Assembly: GCF_041296385.1 (NCBI RefSeq)
Contig: NW_027183520.1
Location: 276,001-340,000, forward strand
From: Aphelocoma coerulescens
Lineage: Eukaryota; Chordata; Aves; Passeriformes; Corvidae
Length of the DNA stretch: 64,000 nucleotides
Direction of reading: 5' to 3'
Numbering within the stretch: position 1 is the first letter of the stretch; the number at the start of each line of letters is the position of its first letter. Of the stretch, positions 21,915 to 29,872 are shown in pieces. The notes beneath the pieces are model-generated. The model was not told where the DNA came from, searched no databases, and saw only the letters and a program-made list of their open reading frames with translations. Both the position numbers and the translations under genes were made by a program.

Positions 21915-22188
21915 TTAAATGGCAACAATTATAACAAACAATGCATGAGCGTTGGCAATGTGGCAAAAAGTCCGCGTATAATCGGGGAATGAGGGTCTCT
22001 TCAATTTCCCGTTCAGAGTCTATTAGAAATTTAGTATGGAATTCCTCTTCGGTGTTATGTAGCACTTGTGAGACCACCTGTTGGAGTCGTCTCTTCTTCC
22101 TCTGTCGCGGACTGTCCCTGCGTATAAGCTGGCTTAGTCCATTTGGCAGGGATCCACTGCGGTCCTGTCGGGGTAGAAACACAAACAT
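21904..22188 (-). CDS. ERV-1 small open frame A overlapping the pol end (Arg-rich, Cys-rich)
   Basis: 94 codons from ATG 22188, overlapping the last 134 bases of pol in another frame and continuing 151 bases beyond it. It has an arginine-rich stretch (RQRKKRRLQQ) like nuclear/RNA-binding signals, an acidic middle part, and a cysteine cluster at the end (CQRSCIVCYNCC). Position between pol and env, basic motif and cysteines recall the general design of retroviral regulatory proteins, but there is no family match I can name. It may need splicing to be expressed. Confidence 0.5.
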   Translation of the reverse strand: MFVFLPRQDRSGSLPNGLSQLIRRDSPRQRKKRRLQQVVSQVLHNTEEEFHTKFLIDSEREIEETLIPRLYADFLPHCQRSCIVCYNCCHLSSG

Positions 22189-24616
22189 AACCTCTGCCCC
22201 AGTACAAAACTTTGGCTGGGTCCTGCCATAATCCTGACTGGGGGTCTTTAAATCTGACCCACACTTCTGGTTGCGGATTAGAAGGTGGGGTAAAATGGAT
22301 TATGGCAGGAGGAGACTGTCTATCTCCAAAAATGCAAAGATGATTTAAAACAAATAAGCATTTCAGTAGTTTGTCTTGGGTATTAGGAATGTCAGGATAT
22401 TTTTCTAGATACTGTTTTAATGTACCGTGTGCTCTTTCCACAATTGCTTGACCCGTGGGGGAGTGAGGAATTCCCCTTTTGTGGACAATATTCCATTGGG
22501 TCATATATTTGGCTATTCGCATACTGCAATAGGCGGGCCCATTGTCTGTTTTAACTGTTATAGGGACTCCCATAATAGCAATACAGCTATTCATGTGGCG
22601 TTCAACATGTTTGGCTGTTTCTCCTGCTTGAGCAGTTGCCCACATAAAATGACTATAGGTGTCTATAGTAACATGAACATATTTTAGCCGTCCAAAGCTG
22701 GCGACATGAGTGACATCCATTTGCCAAATTTCGTTAGCCTTTAGGCCCCTGGGGTTAACACCTGCTCCTAAACCTAGCCCCTTATTGTGGAAACTGCACA
22801 CGGGACACGCTTTAACTATGGCTTTTGCCTCTTCAATTGGGATACCAAATTCCCTTGACAAGCCTTTGGAATTCTGATGGAAAATAGCATGGCTTTCTCG
22901 CGCCATTGTTTGTTTCGGGAGAATATTTTGGGCAAGCGAGACAAGTTTATCTGCTCTTTCATTTCCTTCACCCAGGCCTTCATTCCACATGTGGCTGCGA
23001 ATATGGAGAATGGAATAGGGGTGTGACCGTTCTCTTAGGGCGCGTTTTAGTTGCAGAAAGAGTTCATAAAGCCTTTTGTTTTGTACTTCCTTAATGACTG
23101 CATCCTCAATTCTTGAGGCGACGCCCACTACATACAGCGAGTCCGAAACTACGTTTAAGGGTCCAGTGAGGTGGGTTACTGCCCAAACGACTGCAAGTAA
23201 TTCTAAGGTTTGCAGGGTATCATCTGACGAGGCGTTTATTAAATGCTGATGCCATTGCTGGTCTTGTTTCCATACGACGGCTGCTTTCCTTGTCTTTCTT
23301 CCGGCGTCTGTGAATGCAGTAATGGCATTGTGGATAGGCTTATCTTCTCGCAAGGGTTTTGAAATCCAGTTCCATGCTCCTATCCACTGTAATGCCTTGG
23401 GAAACAGGGGACCGGTCTGAATTTTAGCTCCTGAGGACAACAGCGCTTCCGTGAGTGATGAAGAATTTAGCAAGTACCAGTCCAAGGCAGGTTTTTCCAT
23501 CGGGAGATTGATGCACTCAGGTTCTTGTCCTCCAATTTCCAGAATGCGCAAACGTCCTTTCTTAATTAAATTAGCCAAATTTTCAAGTTTTGTGGTAATA
23601 GTTTTTCGCTGCTGCAACTGTGGTGATATCCATTCTAAAACCGTCAGCTCCCCCGTTTTCTTTAGCTGCGTAATTGCGCCGAGGAGGTGAGTTTCAGAAT
23701 TCCAAATAGTAAGAGAGAGGGGGATGTCTGGATTAAGACGCGAAACAAAACCGTCTGTGATACAGGTGGTGATTTGTTGTAGAGCTTCTTGCTGCTGCGG
23801 CGTTAGGTGTACTGGTGCGCATGGATCTGATCCTTTTAGTAAGGGACGGAGCTGGTCTAAAAGAACATTAGGGATTCCTACTATTGGCTTTAACCACTGC
23901 AGATCACCTAACAGTTTTTGAGCATCATTTAAAGTGGTGATTGAGGCTTGGATATGCAGTTTTTGAGGCTTCACTCTTTGATTGGTGATGACCCATCCTA
24001 AATACTTCCACGGGGAGGATATTTGAATTTTGTTAGCAGCTATTACTAAAGACCATTCTTGAAGAGAGGAGGTAATAAGCTGAATTTCTGTTTGGTCAAA
24101 AGGCTTCTTCTGCGCAAACAAAATATCATCCATATAATGATAAATGATGGTCTGAGGTAACTTTTGTCGCAGTGGCTGTAATGCTGCATCGACATACAAT
24201 TGACATATGGTGGGAGAGTTGCGCATTCCTTGCGGCAATACAGTCCACTCAAAACGTTTGTCTGGTTCACCACGATTGAGAGCAGGCAATGAAAAGGCAA
24301 ATCGCTTTGTATCATCTGGATGTAGTGGAATTGTGAAAAAGCAATCTTTCAAGTCGATAATAAGAAGAGGCCAATCTTGTGGCAACATTGCTGGATTAGG
24401 GAGTCCTGGCTGCAGCGCTCCCATAGGCTCCATACGAGCATTGACAGTTCGAAGGTCTTGTAGCAGACGAAACGTGCCATTTTTCTTTTGGATGACAAAA
24501 ATTGGGGTGTTCCATGGGCTTGTCGAAGGCTTGAGATGTCCTTGTTGAAGCTGCTCATTGACTAGAGCGTGTGCTTGAAGCAGATTTTCCCGTTTTAAAG
24601 GCCATTGCTTAACCAC
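22055..24616 (-). CDS. pol: ERV-1 Pol (reverse transcriptase, RNase H, integrase)
   Basis: 853 codons open, betaretrovirus-like. RT: WPLKRENLLQAHALV and LLQDLRTVN in the fingers, YMDDILFAQ at the active site near residue 167. RNase H: AFTDAGRKTRKAAVVW, with further catalytic acidic positions around LELLAVVWA and SDSLYVVG. Integrase: zinc-binding H-X3-H (HAIFH) and CPVC, then the catalytic triad in WQMDVTH, KTDNGPAY and IVERAH; the C-terminal domain is present. The frame is -1 relative to pro (794 bases between marks) and runs back a little upstream of 24616 to overlap the pro stop, so Pol is made as Gag-Pro-Pol by a second frameshift whose slip site I could not identify. No stop, frameshift or active-site change was seen. 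Confidence 0.93.
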   Translation of the reverse strand: MVKQWPLKRENLLQAHALVNEQLQQGHLKPSTSPWNTPIFVIQKKNGTFRLLQDLRTVNARMEPMGALQPGLPNPAMLPQDWPLLIIDLKDCFFTIPLHPDDTKRFAFSLPALNRGEPDKRFEWTVLPQGMRNSPTICQLYVDAALQPLRQKLPQTIIYHYMDDILFAQKKPFDQTEIQLITSSLQEWSLVIAANKIQISSPWKYLGWVITNQRVKPQKLHIQASITTLNDAQKLLGDLQWLKPIVGIPNVLLDQLRPLLKGSDPCAPVHLTPQQQEALQQITTCITDGFVSRLNPDIPLSLTIWNSETHLLGAITQLKKTGELTVLEWISPQLQQRKTITTKLENLANLIKKGRLRILEIGGQEPECINLPMEKPALDWYLLNSSSLTEALLSSGAKIQTGPLFPKALQWIGAWNWISKPLREDKPIHNAITAFTDAGRKTRKAAVVWKQDQQWHQHLINASSDDTLQTLELLAVVWAVTHLTGPLNVVSDSLYVVGVASRIEDAVIKEVQNKRLYELFLQLKRALRERSHPYSILHIRSHMWNEGLGEGNERADKLVSLAQNILPKQTMARESHAIFHQNSKGLSREFGIPIEEAKAIVKACPVCSFHNKGLGLGAGVNPRGLKANEIWQMDVTHVASFGRLKYVHVTIDTYSHFMWATAQAGETAKHVERHMNSCIAIMGVPITVKTDNGPAYCSMRIAKYMTQWNIVHKRGIPHSPTGQAIVERAHGTLKQYLEKYPDIPNTQDKLLKCLFVLNHLCIFGDRQSPPAIIHFTPPSNPQPEVWVRFKDPQSGLWQDPAKVLYWGRGYVCVSTPTGPQWIPAKWTKPAYTQGQSATEEEETTPTGGLTSAT

Positions 24617-24672
24617 TACAGGGTTATTGTCAGTCCATCTTAGTGGCAGCGGGAAATTCCAAGCAACGGCCC

Positions 24673-25467
24673 TTAGCAGAAATGGCGATCATCGGTAAGC
24701 ACAAAACTCATTTGGGCCAATACATCTCTTCCGATGAGGCAGTCGACTGTGGGGGGTAGAGGGGCGATAGAAAAAGTTGCGGTAGTTTTCTTGCCCTCAA
24801 TTTCTACAGTTATCAGCGGAGATTTGTGTGCTAGTTTCATTCCTCCGACACCAGTGATGGCTGTCATTGCTGGCAGAAGAGGCCAATGTGAGGGCCATGT
24901 GTTCACATCGACAATGCTGGAGTCTGCCCCTGTGTCTAGGAGGCTCTGTAACGTGATTGTTTCTCCTTTATAGGTTAGGGCACACGGCTTCCGTGGACGG
25001 CTATTAAGATCGATGGTGAGCAAGGTTAGTTCCCCAGTTGAGCCGTAGCCTGTATGAGCATTTGGTTGAGCCTGCAAGGGTTGCATGCCTTGTGTGGCTT
25101 GAGGCAAAGGTACAAATTGAGCTAGTCTTTGGCCTTTAGGAATCCTTACAGGTGGATGAACAGTATAAGCCAGTATGAAGATATCACCTTGTGAGTCAGC
25201 GTCCACCACGCCTGGTTGAACGAATAGTCCTAGGGCAGTGGCAGATGATTGGCCAAGAATCAAGCCTCCTACTGGTGTACCATTGAGGCAGATGGGTCCT
25301 GTGAGTCCTGTAGGGATGTTATGGATTTCAGACGTCAGGAGATCACAGTCTACTGAGGCTGCCAAGTCCAGGCCGATGCTGCCACTTGTTGCTGGCTGGA
25401 GGCAGGGCAAGGGTTTGCAGCTGCTACTTGTGTCCCTGCGCGGCTGCTGGACGCGCTGCTCCGGGAG
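24673..25467 (-). CDS. pro: ERV-1 Pro (dUTPase fused to aspartic protease)
   Basis: Reached by -1 frameshift from gag; starts after the slip site at 25467-25473 rather than at a Met. The first half is a dUTPase domain that would clear dUTP: GSIGLDLAA (motif 1), LGQSSATALGL followed by VDADSQGDIFI (motifs 2-3), RIPKGQRLAQFVPLPQ (motif 4). The second half is the protease that matures Gag and Pol: catalytic LLDTGADSSIV, flap-like ITGVGG, and IGRDVLAQM. The dUTPase-protease order in one frame is the betaretroviral arrangement. All catalytic residues are present; no G-patch tail was recognised. Confidence 0.88.
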   Translation of the reverse strand, partial: LPEQRVQQPRRDTSSSCKPLPCLQPATSGSIGLDLAASVDCDLLTSEIHNIPTGLTGPICLNGTPVGGLILGQSSATALGLFVQPGVVDADSQGDIFILAYTVHPPVRIPKGQRLAQFVPLPQATQGMQPLQAQPNAHTGYGSTGELTLLTIDLNSRPRKPCALTYKGETITLQSLLDTGADSSIVDVNTWPSHWPLLPAMTAITGVGGMKLAHKSPLITVEIEGKKTTATFSIAPLPPTVDCLIGRDVLAQMSFVLTDDRHFC

Positions 25468-27071
25468 TTTCCCTGCTTCTTGTTGCGGCAGGCATTCGAG
25501 TTATGCGTGTTGGATTGGCATTTGTTGCACCAAACTCCGGATGCTGAGCACTCCCGACGAAGGTGACCCGACTGGCCACATGGATAGCATCTCATTCTGT
25601 TTCTCTCTGGAGGCAACCGGGGGCGCGTGGCTGCTGCTTGGAGGGGAGCAAGGGCGGCCATTACCTGCGTCTGAGCACTAGCTGCTTGTTCCTTCAATCC
25701 CTCCCCCAGCTTTTCTAATGCGTGGACTAAAAAGGCTTGAGCACCTGAGGGCAAGGTCGCAGCTTTATCTAGTAATGCCTGAGTGGTCCAATCACCAGGT
25801 ATAGAGGTAATCAGAGATCTAGTGGCAGGATTGCTATTTTGCAAAATGCACTGTCTTAAAATAGCATCTTGCATGTGATCGGGTATCCCTGCCCTAGAGA
25901 TAGCATCCATAACCTTATCAACAAAGGAGCTTAACGATTCATCACGACCCTGCTTGATGCTCATATATAGGGGGGTCCCTCCCGATGTCCTGACTTTATC
26001 TATTGCTCTCTTAGCTACTGCCATTGCCTCCCTAAGTTTATGTGGCCCTAGTCCAGCTTGAGCTTCAACTCTGAGATACAGGCCCTGTCCCATAAGCTCG
26101 TCTACAGTAAGGCCTGTTAAGGGATCCCCTTGGGGTCTGGGGAGATTAGTGCTACTTGCCGCTTCCTCTCTCCACCTTGCCTCAAAAAGCAATCTCTGAG
26201 AGGGGGTGTAAATGAGTTTCGTGATGGCCAGGATGTCGGCAGGCAGAAGAATGTGGGCATTAAAAAGATAATCTAACATCTGCTTAGCTGGTTCACTAGA
26301 CACCCCAAAGTTACTGACTGTTGCTCTCAGCTGGGACAGGAGTTTCCAGTCGAGATGGGCAAACTGCGCGTTCTGACCCCCTTGCGCATTAGTAGTGAAA
26401 ACAACAGGGAAAGCCATCGCTTCTTGTGCCGCTGCTAGGAGCTCGGAATCTCCCCTTTCCATGCCGTCTCGGGCAAGCGCCTGCCACAACTCTCTCCTCC
26501 TTGCTGCCATAGCCTCCGCCGGGTCAGATTCTGCCCCAGGGACAGGCTCCGTGGCATTAGAGGGGTCGGGCGGCAGCGGCGGGCATGAGGGGGTTAATGC
26601 AGAAACGGCGATTGAAGCGGAAGGTGGGGGGGCAGGCAGGGGGGTAGGCAGCGCGGGGGATTGACTGTCAGTGGGGGGTGGCTCTGGAGGAATCTCAATA
26701 GTGGCAAAGGCGGGGGGGTTGGGGGCCGTAGGGAAAACCGAGGAGTCATTATCTTGGTTACGGGAATGCGCTGTCTTAAAACCTATGACTGCTTGCTTCT
26801 CTGCCTGCACTAACAGTAACTCATTATGAACTGCTTTCCAAAGTTTGCTTATTTTCTTGGCTGACTTATCATCGTCTAAAACAAGGCTAAAAAGTTCATC
26901 CCCGTACCTCCGCCATTCTGCTAATTCGTGAATGCTGTGAGGGTCGTTAAAGAAACCATAAGAACGCGCGTGAGTTAGTAGGGAAGGGAGGTCTTTTTCT
27001 AAGTTAAAAGCTTTAAAGTGACGCTTAAGAAGAAAAGCTTTAAATAAATCCTGTGCTGCTTGCCTATCCAT
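25350..27071 (-). CDS. gag: ERV-1 Gag polyprotein
   Basis: Virion core polyprotein (matrix, capsid, nucleocapsid), 573 codons from the first in-frame ATG at 27071 (MDRQAAQDLFKAFLLKRHF). In order: helical matrix, a long Pro/Ala/Ser-rich linker (about residues 135-200), capsid with the major homology region QGRDESLSSFVDKV, and nucleocapsid with two CCHC knuckles (CYPCGQSGHLRREC and CNKCQSNTHNSNAC), both CX2CX4HX4C. The open frame extends 47 codons upstream without an ATG; I chose the ATG. No PPPY or PTAP late motif is obvious, although PPPTD lies in the linker. Intact. Confidence 0.92.
   Translation of the reverse strand: MDRQAAQDLFKAFLLKRHFKAFNLEKDLPSLLTHARSYGFFNDPHSIHELAEWRRYGDELFSLVLDDDKSAKKISKLWKAVHNELLLVQAEKQAVIGFKTAHSRNQDNDSSVFPTAPNPPAFATIEIPPEPPPTDSQSPALPTPLPAPPPSASIAVSALTPSCPPLPPDPSNATEPVPGAESDPAEAMAARRRELWQALARDGMERGDSELLAAAQEAMAFPVVFTTNAQGGQNAQFAHLDWKLLSQLRATVSNFGVSSEPAKQMLDYLFNAHILLPADILAITKLIYTPSQRLLFEARWREEAASSTNLPRPQGDPLTGLTVDELMGQGLYLRVEAQAGLGPHKLREAMAVAKRAIDKVRTSGGTPLYMSIKQGRDESLSSFVDKVMDAISRAGIPDHMQDAILRQCILQNSNPATRSLITSIPGDWTTQALLDKAATLPSGAQAFLVHALEKLGEGLKEQAASAQTQVMAALAPLQAAATRPRLPPERNRMRCYPCGQSGHLRRECSASGVWCNKCQSNTHNSNACRNKKQGNSRSSASSSRAGTQVAAANPCPASSQQQVAASAWTWQPQ
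25467..25473 (-). promoter_or_regulatory. ERV-1 gag-pro ribosomal frameshift site GGGAAAC
   Basis: On the minus strand the heptamer G GGA AAC is in the gag zero frame (CAG GGA AAC) and a -1 slip leads into the open pro frame. It satisfies the X-XXY-YYZ rule. It lies 117 bases before the gag stop at 25350. Confidence 0.88.
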
Positions 27072-27261
27072 ACTTACGGTACCGTTGCTAGCCCTCCAGG
27101 CTTCGGCAGCACGTATCAGCGAACCCACCGGTGTGGTCGTTCGGGCACGGAGACGGAAACAGTTGTTCTCCGCTCTTATTGCCGTCCCTCTAGCTGCAGG
27201 ACCTGAACCCAACGCACCTTTCCTTGTGGAAGTGGGGGTAGGGGGGGGTACATGACGTGCC

Positions 27262-27277
27262 TTCTGTTCGGGCGTCA
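27262..27277 (-). other. ERV-1 primer-binding site (lysine-tRNA-like)
   Basis: Two bases after the 5' LTR the minus strand reads TGACGCCCGAACAG, 13 of 14 matches to the 5' part of the common tRNA-Lys primer site, with A for G at position 3. The last four bases of an 18-base site do not match. Confidence 0.6.
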
Positions 27278-27279
27278 GA

Positions 27280-27605
27280 TGTCGGGAAAGGCGCGGGAGA
27301 CAAGCTCATGATTTCATGATCGGCAAGCCTCGATTTTATTGTCTTTTCATCTCTTATTTATACAACACTTAAACAGCTCATACATATTGCAAAACCTGAG
27401 CTCACGATTGGTCATCTTCTCTCGTGGGAACAACACACCCCGCGGTGATGGTTTCTTCATTCCAATCTGCTCTGGCTTGTGTCCTGTTGGACACCTTGAT
27501 GATAAGAAACCCCTTTTCCCACGACAGGCTAACTCCTACATCCTGCAAGGCTCTATCTTATCATGTCCTCTGCTGCGCAGCCATTCCTCAGATAAGCTCT
27601 CTACA
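27280..27605 (-). repeat. ERV-1 5' LTR
   Basis: 326 bp, identical by eye to the 3' LTR. TATA-like sequence at 27355-27362 and AATAAA at 27335-27340 on the minus strand. It would drive the proviral transcript leftward. Confidence 0.92.
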
Positions 27606-27611
27606 CCCCGG

Positions 27612-27850
27612 GTGTTCCATGTTCGCCCAGTTTGTTCCCGCACGCTCCCAGCCACTCCCAGCTGCTGCCAGCTGCACTCAGCACGCTCCCAGTTTCTCCC
27701 AGTCTCCCTCAGAGTGGTCCCTGTTGCTCGCAGTGTGACCTCTGTTACCCAGTTCTGGTCCCAGTGGGTTCCAGTCCTGGTTCTGGTCCTGGTGTATCCT
27801 GGCATCCCAGTCTGTCCCAGTCCATCCCAGCCTGTCTCAGTCCGTCCCGG
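27612..27850 (+). repeat. CCCAGT-type minisatellite (MHC intron-like)
   Basis: Loose tandem text of the form TCCCAGTCTGTCCCAGTCC with a period near 10 bp, directly before a class II-beta transmembrane exon relic. The reverse-complement form (ACTGGGAGCA) fills 63535-64000. ERV-1 landed at the left edge of this stretch. Confidence 0.6.
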
Positions 27851-27904
27851 TCCCTTCCCGGCAGCCGCCGCCGTTTCCCGGATCCTGCCCCTCCCGCCCC
27901 GGAG

Positions 27905-28002
27905 CTGCCGCCGGACGCCCCCCAAGATGCTGACGGGGGCCGGGGGTTCGTGTTGAGCTTCGTCCTCCTGGGCTGGGGCTCGGCCTCCACCTGCGGGAGG
28001 AG
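27905..28002 (+). pseudogene. MHC class II-beta transmembrane exon relic, second copy
   Basis: A pyrimidine-rich tract ending CCGGAG is followed by an exon-like stretch reading PPKMLTGAGG, then, one frame over, FVLSFVLLG, and ending GGGAGGAG before GTGAGG. PKMLTGxGGFVL is the connecting-peptide/transmembrane wording of bird class II-beta. One base is missing after GAGG and another near the end, so it is frameshifted. No Ig exon precedes it within the window; ERV-1 sits about 300 bp upstream. Confidence 0.65.
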
Positions 28003-28716
28003 GTGAGGGGGGATCCCCGGGGGTCATGTCCCGCCAGGAGCGCTTAGGCCCTTCCGGAATTGCCCCTATGCTGGGGGTCGCCCCCTTTTCACTCTCCTAG
28101 AGCTCCTGACCCAGTTCGTGCCCCTCCGGGAGGGGGCTTTAGGGAGCCCCCCTTTTCCTTTACTTTGAGACCCCCCCATTCCTGGGCACTGGGAACCCCC
28201 TGCATTTCCTTCTCCAGCTCCGGGACCTCCCTGCACCCCTCATCCTGCATCAACACCCCCTGCACCCCCTGTCCCGGGTATCCTCCTCTCCCAGCCCCTG
28301 CATCCCCTGTTTCCCTGACCCCGGGGACCCCCGGACCCCCATTCCCGGCCATCCCGGGGCACCTCAGCCCCAGGCCTCCCTTTCCTGGGAAACCCGAGCT
28401 GGGCACGGGGCTCTGCAGCCGCTCTGGGATTTATGATCACCCAAAGGAAAGGGACAGGAGAGGAGAGGAGAGAGAGAAGGAGATTGGGAGTCAGGGATCG
28501 GGGTCCCAGCGCCCAGTCCTGCTCCGCCGGGGCTGGGGCCCCGCAGCCGCAGGACAAAATGGATCCGCGGGTCCCGCTGCTTGCCCCGCTTCGGGCCGAA
28601 CCCAGCGGGTTCCAGGCAGAGTTTGGCCGCGGGGCCCGGGAGCTCAGCCCAGCCCAGCCCGGGGGTCCCGCAGGGCGCGGCCGAGGAGGGTCCGGGGGAT
28701 GGCAGGAGGGGATCCA
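28003..28716. repeat. GC-rich intron-like DNA with ~30-bp tandem text
   Basis: At 28140-28400 phrases such as GGGACCTCCCTGCACCCC and CCCATTCCTGGGCACTGGGA recur at about 30-bp steps. No exon is recognised. Confidence 0.5.
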
Positions 28717-28874
28717 GGGGAATTCCCTGGAATTGCCCCGTCCCCTCCCCCCGCGCTCCCTCGGTCCCTTTGGCTTCTCCGTCTCCCGCCCTGCGCCGCC
28801 GGGATCTGCCGGCGACCGCTGACGTCACGAGAAGCCCGAGCTGCCATTGGCGGGCAGGAAAGAGCGGCGCCAAT
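28717..28874 (+). promoter_or_regulatory. MHC-type promoter module (kB site, X2 box, Y box)
   Basis: In transcription order: an NF-kB-like palindrome GGGGAATTCCC (28717-28727, enhancer A position), a weak ISRE-like TTTGGCTTCTCC (about 28769), an X1-like CCGGCGACCGC immediately before X2 TGACGTCA (28820-28827), and a Y box ATTGG (28846-28850) exactly 18 bp further on. This is the fixed X-Y spacing of MHC promoters bound by RFX, CREB and NF-Y under CIITA/NLRC5. A second CCAAT (28870-28874) and GC boxes follow, and an ATG lies at 28940. Spacing and order are seen; function is inferred. Confidence 0.65.
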
Positions 28875-28939
28875 GGCGGGGCCGGAGGCGGCTCTGGGGG
28901 CGGGGCCGGGCTGGGGGCGGGGCCCAGCGGAGCAGCGCG

Positions 28940-28987
28940 ATGGCTCCAGCGCTGGGGCCGGGGGCGCTCCTGGGGGGGCGAGGGGCG
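28940..28987 (+). pseudogene. MHC class I-like exon 1 (signal peptide)
   Basis: ATG 28940 opens MAPALGPGALLGGRGA, resembling the start of bird class I heavy-chain leaders, 90 bp after the Y box. The hydrophobic core is short and interrupted by GGRG, and the expected GT donor is GC (GGGCGAGTGGG). No alpha-domain exon follows before ERV-2. Probably an exon-1 relic with its promoter preserved. A class II leader is a less likely reading. Confidence 0.5.
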
Positions 28988-29705
28988 AGTGGGACCCCCG
29001 GCACGGAAACCCCCGAACCGCAACTCCCGGGCACGGGAACCCCCTGAGCTCCCATTTCCGCGTACTAGAACACCCTCCACCGCCATTCCCGGACACTGTG
29101 ACCCCCCCGCCTCCCCTTCCCCAGCACCGGGACCCCCTTGTTCCCCCTTATCTGGCCCCGGGGCCTCCCCGAAACCCCCTGAACCACCATTCCCAGATAC
29201 TGTGACCCCCTGCATCCCCCTGCCCAGCACCGGGACCCCCCTGTTCCCCTTACCTGGCACGAGGACGTCCCTCAAGCCCCATTCCCGGGAAGGGGACTTC
29301 CCTGAACCCACATTCCCCGTCCCAGGAAAACCCCCTGAGCCACCGTTTCTGGGCCCCGGGACCCCCCTGAAACTCTATCTCCGGGCCGGGGACTCCGCCG
29401 TCCGCCCCGGTCCCGGCAGAGGGACCACCTGACCCCCATTCCCGGCACCGGGACCTCCTTGCACCCCCATATCCAGGTCTGAACCCCCACTCCCGTGCAC
29501 GGGGACCGCCCGGCACCTCCATCCCCGGCGCTGAGACCCCCCCGAGCCCCCTTATCCCGCACCGATACCCCCTCGCACCCCCTCTTCCCCCGCCCCCGCG
29601 CTCCCTCGGGCACTTCCGCGGCTCCCAACCTGCGCCACCGGGATCCGCCCGGCGAGCGGGGACTGCCCCCGGCACCGGGACCCCCCTCCCGCCCCCGGCT
29701 CCTCC
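28988..29705 (+). repeat. GC-rich ~30-bp minisatellite downstream of class I-like exon 1
   Basis: Repeated units of the kind GGGACCCCCCTGAACCCCC followed by ATTCCCGGCACC, spaced about 30 bp and drifting in sequence. Long frames on both strands are by-products. No exon is recognised. Confidence 0.6.
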
Positions 29706-29867
29706 CGGGGCCTTCTGGAAACAGCAGCAGAAAGAGTTCAAAAATCCATCATTATTTCGATTGATTTCGTTGGTTTCCGGGGGAGAACCGGTGGGACAGC
29801 ACCTCACCACAAACCTCCGGGAGGGGAACAAAGGCTGCAGTAGGTGAAAATAGCGAATAAGCCGATG
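29706..29867 (+). repeat. Inverted-repeat arm, left part (interrupted by ERV-2)
   Basis: Reverse complement of 19504-19628, with about 80-90% of bases matching by eye, then a short AT-rich stretch that ends at the ERV-2 target. The other half of the arm is at 40429-40620. Confidence 0.7.
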
Positions 29868-29872
29868 AAATG

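Larger units (their letters stand above)
19959..27611 (-). mobile_element. ERV-1: complete class II (beta/alpha-like) provirus
   Basis: A full provirus on the minus strand: 5' LTR (27280-27605), primer site, gag, dut-pro, pol, two small frames, env, polypurine tract, 3' LTR (19965-20290). The 6-bp target duplication CCCCGG lies at 19959-19964 and 27606-27611; 6 bp is usual for alpha- and betaretroviruses. The two 326-bp LTRs look identical base for base, and gag, pro, pol and env are all open, so insertion must be recent. Pol, dUTPase and protease are of betaretroviral kind while the transmembrane part of Env is alpharetrovirus-like, a combination reported for avian class II ERVs. Whether it is transcribed cannot be told from sequence. 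Confidence 0.93.
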
